Shown piece by piece: positions 1-10,300 of a DNA stretch of 64,000 nt. Source of the DNA: Culex pipiens pallens (lineage: Eukaryota; Arthropoda; Insecta; Diptera; Culicidae); the NCBI RefSeq assembly GCF_016801865.2, contig NC_068939.1, forward strand, positions 72,282,100 through 72,346,099. The letters are read 5' to 3'. Every line of letters starts with the position of its first letter. Position 1 is the stretch's first letter. The notes under the pieces are model-generated. The model was not told the DNA's origin. It did not search any database and saw nothing but the letters and a program-made list of their open reading frames with translations. A program made the position numbers and the translations under genes.

Positions 1-293
1 AATAAAATGTCAGCATTAGTTCAACTTTAGCAAAAATAAACGCAATTTTAAAATTGATAGCAATTTCTCCAAAATCAAGGATTCAAGTTTGGATGCCATT
101 CAATTATTTCAAAGTTTAGGTTCGAGTAGAAATCTTTATAAAAGTCCAATGTAAAATAACTTTGAAAACCACACCATTCTTAAACATAACCTTTTTATCA
201 AATTTTGAAAAGAGCGAAAGAGCCGTTCAAAAGAGCGGCTCTTTTTAATGAGCGAACGAAAATGAGCGGCTCCTAAAAAAGAGCCCACCTCTA
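1..293. mobile_element. hAT-like MITE, partial copy cut by window edge
   Basis: This stretch matches the last part of the complete element at 53759-54581, including the block rich in 'gagcgg' and 'aaaagagc', and ends in the same terminal CCCACCTCTA. Only the right end is inside the window. The family assignment (hAT-type) rests on the 8 bp target duplication seen around the complete copy. Confidence 0.75.
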
Positions 294-424
294 ATCAAGA
301 TGATGATTTTTTTAGATTCCTTTTACCGATCTTTCGTGCGCGAGAGAGGAGAGCCATGCTCCCTTCGGATGTTTTCTCTTGATAAACGTCCAATGATTTT
401 CTTTTGATGATGATTATTCCATCG
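294..424. repeat. Dispersed repeat, copy 1
   Basis: The sequence from 'atcaagatgatgattt' to about 424 recurs in the same orientation at about 60712-60838 and reverse-complemented at about 56064-56190. No coding capacity is seen. It abuts the end of the hAT-like MITE, which suggests the MITE inserted into it. Confidence 0.65.
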
Positions 425-1705
425 CTGATAACGTTTATGTTCGCATTTTAAACAAATAGGGCATTTTTAGACCTAAAAAAAAAATACTGATCGGAAAAAG
501 ACATAAAATTTAAAAAAAATATTTTCATAAGTTTTTTGATATTTTGCAAATTTTTGGTAGTAGCATAACTTCAAAATTATGAGAAACGAGCTTGAATTTT
601 TTGTTCCTCCCTCGAGCAACATTTGAAAAGGGCACATAAGCATTTTGACAGCCGGAACTATTTTGCAAATTCCGAGACAACAGGCCAAACTAGCAGTGTT
701 GGAAGGTAGCTGAAGACGCCAGCTATTGTTTAACACTTTTAGTTTCATGAAAAAGTTAAAATTAGCCTGCGAATTAGCTATACAGTTCAAACTGTCAGAA
801 ATGACGATGATTGACGATTTTTCTTAATGTCATCGAAATAGCCCTCATTTTACAACTCGCGATACCTGAGAAACAATTTTCAATGTCAAAGAATGAAACT
901 TTTGTGAAATTTTCTGCTCCTTTTTTTTAAATGACTTTGTTTGTTTTAATCAAGATTAATATTTTGAAAGGTCTAAAAACACAAAACCATTTTCATGTGT
1001 TGGGCAAGTAGATTTTTATATTATTTTTTCATTGAAATTATATCTCAGCAACTAGCAGTCAAAAAAGAAAATTGCAGAAAATTATCCCAGCTTTTCGAAA
1101 ATATTTTGGAGTGCTGATTTTTAATAAAAATTGCAAAAAAAACTGAAAATATTTAGAAAAAAAATACCGGGAAGGTCAAGTTCCTAGAATGCCTACAATG
1201 TTGAAGAAAATCTTGTGTTTTACAAACCCACATTCGAATTTCTATTTCTAGAATTTCTAGAGACTCTCGATGAACAAAACTAATATGAACTACGTTATTC
1301 AAAGCCATTCCGGTTATGGTTTCAGAAATGGTCACTCATGGTCACTACTTTTAAAAATCGAAAAACTGCAAATATTTTGCGGAAATCAATCTTTCGAGGG
1401 CTATTTCTTAAAAATTCAATTTTACATTTAAAAAAGATGTCAAAAAAAATGTATAGAAATCACTATTTCTCAAAAAGTCATAACTCGGCGGCAGAATTTT
1501 TGAAAAAAAAATACGTACATATTTTGGGAAATTGAGTTTTTGTGTAAAAAAAGTTAATGTAAAAATCGGCAATTTTTTTTCGTAAACCTTTTTTTTCTGA
1601 ATATCAACAATACCTACAACATTGCCGCAGACACAAAATCGATGAGAAAATTCTTTCAAAGGATACAGATTTTCGAATATTTACGTATCATTTGTGTATG
1701 AACAG
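425..1705. other. AT-rich intron DNA, no gene seen
   Basis: This is probably the interior of the large intron that follows exon 2 of the TM7SF3-like gene. The short ORFs here are interrupted and show no recognisable protein pattern. Confidence 0.5.
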
Positions 1706-2195
1706 TAGGGTGCCCAGAATGTGGAACTTTTTTTCAAAACCTCGCTCCACAAGCTGAATATTGTTCCTTGACCTATTTTAGGACTCTGGGCCAAATATGA
1801 GCAAAATCGGTTATCGTTTACCCATTGATACTCGGAGGTGAAGTTTGTATGGGAAAAACCGAAAAAATGTATGGAAAACCCAAGTTTCTTACGGTTTGGT
1901 CTGCACGGTGCGCTACTTGCATCCAAATATTCACAAAAGTGAGATTCTTATTGAAAATTTAATGCTCTACAACTTTGTAGAACATACCAAAACTGTAAAA
2001 CTTGATCCTGAAAAGTTATTAGCGATTTAAAAAAGTCATTTTTGTATGAAAAACATTTTTTTCGCCAACTTTAGGCTCGGGTATCAATGGGTTAATCTCA
2101 TCCAATTTCGCTCAAAATTTACACAGATGCTTAAAATAACCCAAAAAACCGTTTTCCGCTTGTGGAGCAGGGGGTCATTTTTTCTGGGCACCCTA
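1706..2195. mobile_element. 490 bp MITE with 8 bp target duplication (hAT-type)
   Basis: Terminal inverted repeats TAGGGTGCCCAGAA and TTCTGGGCACCCTA bound the element. The 8 bp ATGAACAG lies directly outside both ends (1698-1705 and 2196-2203). An 8 bp duplication is typical of hAT transposons. No transposase is present, so the copy is non-autonomous. Confidence 0.8.
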
Positions 2196-2357
2196 ATGAA
2201 CAGCTGTAAAAATTGTATGTGTGAACTAATGACACAAAATAGCTTCTTTGGTCATATGGAAGTTTGAGCCAAATAAAAAAAATACAAATAAATCTATACT
2301 TTTTGGAACGCTTAGCTTTTTTAAATATTTATCAGGGGTCATCTTTGGTCATGTTTA

Positions 2358-2862
2358 TTAATACTCAAAAGCTCGGGTAGTCATTTGACCTTTATTTTTT
2401 TTTCTTTAAAATCTCATAACTTTTGGTAAAATTGACCAATTTGGATGCTTCCGGTTGCAAAAGATCCAGATTTGTCTATATTTTGAACTGTCAGATGGAG
2501 GACAAATATGGTCCACTTTTACCGGAGATATTCCGGATTCCGTTGGGGTACCTCGACCCGTTGGACTTAACCATGTCAATTTTTTTTTGCAGAATGATGT
2601 ATTAGGATGAAGCCTTTGCATCATTTCCGGCATTGTTCTGTGAAAAATTTATTATTATATTGACCCGAACCCCAAATCGGAATCCGGAATATCTCCGGTA
2701 GAAGTGGACAATATTTGTCCCCCATCTGACAGTTCAAAATATAGACAAATCTGGATCTTTTGCAACCGGAAGCATCCAAATTGGTCAATTTTACCAAAAG
2801 TTATGAGATTTTAAAGAAAAAAAAATAGGGGTCAAATGACTACCCGAGCGTTTGAGTGTTAA
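2358..2862. mobile_element. Foldback MITE flanked by TTAA (piggyBac-type target)
   Basis: Two arms of roughly 215 to 230 bp are close reverse complements of each other, each with the string TCGGGTAGTCATTTGACC or its complement near the outer end. TTAA lies at both outer ends, the target site of piggyBac-like transposons. There is no coding capacity; the family is inferred only from the TTAA flanks. Confidence 0.75.
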
Positions 2863-3118
2863 TACCTTTCATGAAAAGAACAACATGCTTTGACACATTT
2901 TGTTGCCAGTTAACAGCTATTAATGTAAGTTTAAATTAAATAAAACGCTGAAAAAATCGTAAAAGTTGCTGCAAAATAATGAAAATATCAAAGCGGCGAA
3001 AGATAATCTTTGGAGTTTGTAGAATAAGCCTAAGTTTATGCCGCCAGATTTTTTTTGTAGAACAAAAGTTGCCTAAGAAAGAAAAGGAAAGGAAAAAATA
3101 TCTAAAAATGCTACTCAC

Positions 3119-4436
3119 AAAATCCAAAGTAAAACACGCTGCACAGCAGAAACCCGATCACCACGTTGCACACGATAATCATCGCAATGGGGCAGATCAC
3201 CGCCAGCACGGTAAACAGAATCGCACACACGATCGCCCCCGCCACCAGCATCGCAATAAACTCCTTCTCCGTGACGACCAGGTTCCAGCTGGTGGCCGCC
3301 TTGATCGTCCCAAACGCCCCCACGATGCCACCACAGATGAACGCCTTCACGACGGACGGACAGAATCCGATCACGATTTCGGCCGCCATCACCACCGTGA
3401 TGATGAATCCGAGCACCCGGGTTGGAATGTTGAACTCGTAGCAGCCAACGATGTTCAGGAAGGGCTGGCAGGCGTACGTGTGGACCGGGACGTACGCGGA
3501 AAAGCCGTGGTTAACGGGGTCGAAGGCGACCGTGACGAAGACCATTCCGCGACCGACCTGCCGGTCGTAGACCCGCTTGATGCCGGTGAGGAGGGGGGAG
3601 GTGAGGTTGTTTATCTGGCCGGAAGCCTTCGCGTTGGCGTAGCTGATCAACTTCCGGATGTAGGTGAAGTAGGTGCGCTGGGAAAAGTCGTACGAGGGCA
3701 TCGACAGGTAGTACGACTCGTAGCGCAGGTTGGACTTGCCGCACTGGTTCTCCGGCGGGGGGATTTGCTTGGCGAGGGAGGCCGGTGGAGTGTCCACCTC
3801 GATGGTGGAATCTTTCAGGGTTAGATTCATTACGGGTGAGATTTCAACGGGGAACTCCAGATTGCATCCGCCCGGGAGGGGAGCCGTCTTATTGTACAGC
3901 ATCAGCACCAGCGAAACCATCACGTCCTCGTGGACGTTCGTGTTGATCGCGTACAAGGTGCCGTCCCCGTACAGAACCAGTCCGACGTTCCGCCCGGTTA
4001 GGTGACTTCCGTCGATGATCGTGGCGTTGTAACTGAGCGTTATGTTGTACTCGTACGCGTTGATCTGGATCAGCGCAAAGCCCACGTCCCGGCCGTGGTG
4101 GTCCATCTGGCGCAGTTGGATGGCCGTGTTGGAGTACGCCGGAAGGACAATCTCGTGATAGTCGTTGATGTCGTTCATTTTGATGTGCTTTGGGACGATC
4201 AGCTCGAGTACGTCGTAGCCTGTAATTGGAAGCAATTAACCATCTCGCTGTTTGTGGTAACTTGACGCGCTGGACTTACGGTAGCTGTAGAGATCGTCAT
4301 CCGGCGTCGTCGACGCCGCCGGAAGAGACGAATTCGTATCTTCATCGATTTTGGGAATATCGTTTGCTCGACCGAAACCAAGGTAAAGAATAAAAATTAA
4401 ACAGACGAACTTGCGGTGCACAAATTTAAACTTCAT
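3119..4436 (-). CDS. TM7SF3-like seven-pass membrane protein, 5' exons only
   Basis: Two minus-strand exons, 4280-4436 and 3119-4219, are separated by a 60 bp GT-AG intron (4220-4279). The second exon ends at a GTGAGT donor, and no further exon is found to the left edge, so the gene is 3'-incomplete (419 of perhaps about 570 residues). The start at 4436 opens a signal peptide (MKFKFVHRKF, then a hydrophobic run). A lumenal domain of roughly 280 residues follows, with NxS/T glycosylation sites and the family-like strings PGGCNLEF and YVPVHTYAC. About five hydrophobic segments come next. Human TM7SF3, as I remember it, has the same order: a long extracellular region with those motifs, then seven membrane spans. 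Its role is linked to stress protection and secretion, but the mechanism is uncertain. Family assignment is firm; orthology is inferred. Confidence 0.87.
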
Positions 4437-4919
4437 CGGTTAGAACTGGTGAGGATCTGGACCACACAAACGGATTAAAACCCTGGCCAAAATCTAAACA
4501 ATCCGTCAACCAACCGGAATAAAAACAAAACATTCAGAAATACCACAAAAACAAAGAGTTGCACCCACCGAGACTGTTGGGTCAATCTAGTACTGCCTCT
4601 TTTTCCTCTCTGAACAGTGTCAGTAACTGACACCACTGCAAAGTGGGGGTCGTTCATGAATCCTATCCTAACAAGAAACTGCATGCCAGTTGCACAGTTG
4701 ATCCGGAAACTCAACGAATCCGGCTTGCGAATCTCTGGACGGAAGTTTGGTTGTTGAATTCAAAGCAGAAGTGCAAATCGAACAACCTGTCGCACTCAAA
4801 ACGAGTCGCTCCCAGCAGCAATAAGTAAAAACCATTCTTGTCTGATTAATATAAAGATAAATCTGCCGGGCTGCCCGAACAACATTTTAAAATAATCTCC
4901 TGTCAAACTGACTTTCGTT
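4437..4919. other. Upstream region of the TM7SF3-like gene
   Basis: Presumed 5' UTR and promoter of the minus-strand gene. I see no TATA box at a convincing distance and no recognisable gene. Confidence 0.4.
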
Positions 4920-6760
4920 TCTTTTGCACAAGTTCTATTTGTCGACGGAACAGTTTGTGAAAAAATTTAAAGAGGTGAGAGAGAGATTTCGAGAGCAAGA
5001 GAAAACAAATAAGAGAGTTTCAATAAACGAGTCAGTCGATTGCTTAATCTCTACTAGAACAGAAGCGCGTTTCATTCCGTCCGGAAATGGCCGAGGGCGG
5101 CCATGAGATCCGCGACAGAGGTGCTCTAGAGAGATAGTCGGAAAAATTAGTAAGAAGTGCTGTGGGAGAAAATCCGCCCGACAAACTGACCTCGTCGACG
5201 AGTCGTCGGAAAGAAGTCGGATTGCGAAGAAGTGTCCTGTTGTGCTGTGGGAGCAAATACGCCCGACGAACAACAACGAGGTTTCCAAAGAAGATTGTCG
5301 GGAAAATTGATCTCGGACAAAACCACAAAAAATTGTAAAGAGAAGCAAGCTCGAACCAGAGGCTCCAGCAGTTCTTTTTTGACACAAATTGAAGAAAGAC
5401 CTGCTATACCAACACGATGAAAACGAAACAGAGGTGAAAGAAAGATTTCGCGATGTCTTCAACGACAACCAACGTGATGTCATCGTGATGGACATCTACC
5501 CAATGCCAGCGCAACCAGACGCGTCCGCTTCCAACGACGTTGTCCCAACGCCTTGCGGTATTATGTCAGGATCCATCGACGTCGTTTATGACACTGATTT
5601 GCGATTGTTACTTTATTGCAAACCACGGAGTGCATTTCAGACTTCCGTTTACTAGGAAGTACCGTGCTGATCTGAATGTTCCACGCAGCCTACAGGTCAG
5701 CACAGCAACTGCTGGCATAAGATATCAAGATGGAGAAGGGATTTTTCACTTGGTGAGGGGGTCGAATTCGGAATGGGAAATACTCGACCAAACACCACTC
5801 TCACGCTGCTTAAATAACCAAATGGCGAAGATGCGTGTTGAACAAACTATTCCGGATAAGAGCAACTCGCATTGGCGAAGAATGGGAACTTTTCTGCCGG
5901 CGTTAGAAAGTGTGGTGTGTGATAAATGTCTATCGACACTCTCATCGAATCTTTACGCAAACATAAGAAATCTACTTTGTGCAACAAGGTGGCCCAAAGG
6001 CTTCAACAAGCCAATCCCGACATATTTTTGAAGCCCAAAAAGTCGACAAAATATGATGACGGGAAATACGACTTCATCAAAAACTCTTCTGTATACGACG
6101 GACAGGCGATCATCGTCGAATCAACAAGTGTTTAAACCACGTTCTCGTTCGGAAATCCCGGATTACAACTTCCTCGAATCGACCAGGAAATTAGTCGAAA
6201 TCAACTTGTTGAAGATCTGGACGCCGTTTTTAACCATGAGTAACTTTGCAGAACAAGGCCGCGTCCTGAGAAGATGCCTACTGAGAGTGCTACGCTCATT
6301 CCTCATGATCATAAATGTTTGTTTTGCAAAAAACGCAGAAACGGTGGCCAAGGATGTGGTGCACGCAGTGTGTAGCTTGCTGCAACTCAGAGAAACATCA
6401 TTGATCGACTATTTGATCACTACAATCTCCACAGCTCAGAATCCTTGTCAGAATCTGACGGAAATTTTCACCGAAAGGAAGGTTATGCCATATTTAGTGA
6501 GGCGACGAGTTAGTTCGGCCATCAAGAAATACCGCAAAAAGGTCGTCGAATGCAGCGAGTCGGAGGACTTTGACGAGGACAAGAATGGCAATGAATGCAA
6601 CGTGGCCGAAGTTGCCGTCGAACAGATCAAAACGCGAGATGAACGAACTGCGCGGGAAGTTGAACAAATTGCGGGAACAAATGCCCGAGATTGAACGGCA
6701 GAAGCGCGAGTGGGTCGAAAAGCTCAGGAGAAGGGAGTCAGCAGGGGAATGTTGAGGCAG
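4920..6760 (+). other. Unidentified cluster of overlapping ORFs, possibly a decayed gene
   Basis: Open stretches on the plus strand pass between frames: about 5389-5655, 5540-6031, 5926-6135, 6053-6694 and 6570-6755. The base composition is less AT-rich than the flanks and the peptides are charged, with a coiled-coil-like stretch near 6630-6740 rich in E, K and R. One frame near 6310 gives a short CLFC motif beside basic residues. I recognise no family. The pattern fits a pseudogene, a decayed retroelement gag-like region, or a multi-exon gene whose introns I cannot place. No terminal repeats were found on either side. Confidence 0.3.
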
Positions 6761-7289
6761 GCAACGCTCGTTAAGTTAGACCAGCAGAAATAAAATTGAA
6801 CTCCTTTTGTTGATAATCGATAATGATATCCATTTCTTGGTCCTGGAATCGATTGTGAGCGCTAGGTGAACGAATCGATCATCTTTTACTCTGTAATTTA
6901 TACACCCACGTTGATTAGTTTTTTTGCACGAATTTTAGTGTTACAAATACCGGCGCTAAGAATTAAAATAATCCTCTATTCCCTCCCCAAGTACCGGAAT
7001 TTGTAGCGGATGTAGGGACACTTCGCATAGACGCTCTTGCTCCCATCACGTCACTAAAGGTATGGAGCGACGAGAAATTAATAAGCATGCCCCCTCAGTC
7101 GAACCATCAAAAGAGAAGCAGGCAATCCACAACACACAGCAAACGAACAAGGGAACACCCTACCGCGTATATATTAAGATTTGCCTGGTTTGTCTTCATT
7201 GATGTGGAGCAATTTGCCAAGGGAATTTCAGACATCTTTCGAAACTTTCGAAGAAAAAAATAACATTTCTTATACTTTGCACAGCATTT
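6761..7289. other. Intergenic, nothing recognised
   Basis: Lies downstream of the unidentified ORF cluster and downstream of the RpS9 cleavage signal on the opposite strand. No gene or clear repeat was seen. Confidence 0.4.
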
Positions 7290-7295
7290 TTTATT
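7290..7295 (-). terminator. RpS9 polyadenylation signal AATAAA
   Basis: AATAAA on the minus strand, about 66 bp past the RpS9 stop codon, the only canonical hexamer I found at a sensible distance. Confidence 0.7.
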
Positions 7296-7360
7296 CCTTT
7301 TTCATCTCTTATCCATTAAAGACCAACCCGGTCCGAACCGCGGAAGGGGGGGCGAGAAGC

Positions 7361-10300
7361 TTAATCTTCCTCCTCCTCCTCGGCAGCGCCGCCGCCGCTC
7401 GAGCCCTTCTTCATGTTCTTCCTCTTGACGCGTCCCGGACGGCCACCGCCGAAGGGCGACTTGAGCGAGAAGTCGATGTGCTTCTGCGAGTCCAGACGGA
7501 CGATGAACGACGGAATGTTCACGACCTGCTTGCGGACACTGTTGTGGAATAGAAAGAAAGAAAAAACAAAAGATTAGTAAAAACTCAATTTGTTAGGATT
7601 TGCGAACAAATTTTGATAGTGTGAATAACAAAGATTGTTCTTTATTTTTCGGCCCGTTTCCTGCTACTTGGACAAGCGAGGAAAGGTTCCTAATAAAGAC
7701 AATTTACTATTCCCCTTCGTTATGTGGTTTACGAGCAGTTACCATTGCTCTTCTGGCACCCTTGATCGGTACGGTGGAACCGGTAAGAGCGTGGCCCAGG
7801 GGTTAACAAAAAACACAGTTTGTTCCTTAAATTTTGCAATTAAATGTTTCGATATTTTTCGGCCCATTTCTCTTCATCTGGTTAGAAGCAGAAAGGTTCC
7901 TAATACGAACAGAGTTTACTCTTCCCCGACGTTTTGTTAGAACGTGAGCAGTTACCATTGCTCTATTGGCACCCGATGCCGGCAAGAATGGTTGTGCCGA
8001 CTCCGAGCGTGGCCGCGGGGGTCTCAAAATACGTAATCCACTCGTGGAAAGGGGCTTCCCGTTTGTTTTCCGTTTGTCAAAATGTTTCACATTTTTCGGC
8101 CCGTTTCTCTCCATCTGGTTAGAAGCAGAAAGGTTCCTAATGCGAAGCGCTTTACTCTTCCCCAACGTTTTGAATAAACGTGAGCAGTTACCATTGCTCT
8201 ATTGGCACCCGGAACGCCGAAGGGTTGTGGACGGATCCGGGCGTGGCCGTGGGGTTATTACGTGTGGAAGCACCTTTCCAGGAGTAGAATTACCAAGTTT
8301 TGTCAAAAAGTTTTTTTTGTATCACATTTTTCGGCCCGTTTCTCCTCATCTTTGTTAGAGGTAGAAAGGTTCCTAATGCGATTCTTTACAGTTTACTGTT
8401 CCCCAACGTTTGAATTACGCGAGCAGTTACCATTGCTCTTCTGGCACTCGGATTCGACAGGGTGGTACGTCGAACCAAGCGTGGCCGTGGGGTTAGAAAA
8501 AAAATAATGTTTGGTTTAGATTCCTTAGGCAAACTTAAGGAGCTATTAGACTATGGCAAACAAACAAACTCGAACTTGTTTGTGTTCGACAGTTTGTCAA
8601 ATGCGCAAACTTGTTTGCGGCATACTCGCAAACAAAGCCAAATTTATACAGGCTGACGTTTCTGCAAACAAATGCAGGTAAACTGTCAAAAAGTTTGTTT
8701 TTTTTTCGTAGTCTAATACTTCCGTTACGAATCCGCGCCAATTTAGAGCCAAATCGGTAAAGGTTTATATCACATACAGCTTTTTAGGATCAACTCGGAT
8801 CGCTTTACACTCTTGAACAAAATTTTACAGCGTTAAATTTCACATTAGTACATCTCACTCTTGACCAAATTTCCACCATCTTCCGAGAAAAATCATAATC
8901 AAATATCAAATTTTGCCTTCCTCCACAATTTTTTTTTTTAAATTCACAAACAAATCTTCAGTTTTTAACCCCTAAACATTAACCGATTTGTCTCAAAATT
9001 GGCACAGATGCTGAATTTTGCTTAAGGAATCGAGTCAGAGGGTGTCCTAGAACCTACGAATTTTCAAAATTTCCCTTCATTTGGAGCCTAACATTTCAAA
9101 AGGGCACATAACTTTCGTAAACAATAGTGTATCCCTTTCATTAAAATTACAATTAACATAAGGTGTGAAAAGGACACACTCTTGTTTACAAAAGTTATGT
9201 GCCCTAATGAAATGGCAAGCACAATTTGTCTTGACACCCTAAATCCCATTTTCAAATTTCCGACTTTTCCAAAACCTCAAATATGAATTTCTAACCCAAA
9301 ATTGATTGCAACACGACAATTGTTCATAAAAAGTTAACATCAACAATAATAAAATCAAAATAAATTTAATAAAAACAATAAAACCTAAAAAAAAAAACAA
9401 AATATTACGTTTCATTTTTAAAATTACCAATCCAAATTTTAGTTCTATTTGTTGAGTTAAATTTCTTATTCTTAACTTTTTTTAAGAAAGGATTAACATC
9501 AGGACAGCGTAATTCTTTCCAGATGTTTAAAAATTTAATGAATTATTTGTTATTATCAGTTTTCCCTTTTTAGTGGATTTTGAAATTAAATTCCAAAAAT
9601 CAATGTTCAATAACCAAAATTCATGTACTGTCCGGACCAAATTGTCCGAAGGACATGGACAAAAATTCAGCTTGGAAAATCGAATAAAAAAAATGTTGTC
9701 TTAAGTATGACCCTTTAGTTACTCTAAAGTGATTTAATCTAATCTAACACAAACGCAGCCAGTCCGATGAAAGCATATTGGAAATTCTTGTGATTAGATT
9801 ACGGCCCAAACACTTTTCTTGTCAAACGTTTTAAAGCGGCCAGCCCTACTGCGTTGTGTTTACCGCAGAGAGGATTCTGTCACATTTCACAGAATCTACA
9901 AGGGAGGAAGGATGCGTGGACATACCGTTAGTTACTCTAAAGTGATTTAAAATTATTAAGTTGGCGTGATAAAACAGTGAAAAAATAAGTATTTTACAAT
10001 TTAATAGGCAATCAACTATTCAAATTTGGCTGAAATGGGGTCGCAGAACTCGAATTTGTTGTTAAATAAAATAAAAAAAAATGATTTTTTCATTATTCGA
10101 TTATCCGAAGTCGAGTCTGAATTGTAGTCCATAAAAAAAACATTTTTGCAATTCCGTCGTGAAACTACTAACTTTTCCTGTCATTCTCGAACGACCTAAC
10201 AGTCTTTTTTTTCTACCAAAATAACAGAATCGAATAAAAACACTTTACAAAACAAATGCTCAAAAGTTCTAGCACTTGTTTTGAAAATAAATACTTTTCA

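Noticed and set aside
2979..4265. Long plus-strand ORFs opposite the TM7SF3-like exons
   Set aside because: Antisense shadows; composition is histidine and aspartate-rich nonsense, and the minus frame has family motifs.
4840..6990. LTR retrotransposon around the unidentified ORFs
   Set aside because: Short similar strings on both sides occur in different order; no direct long terminal repeats were found.
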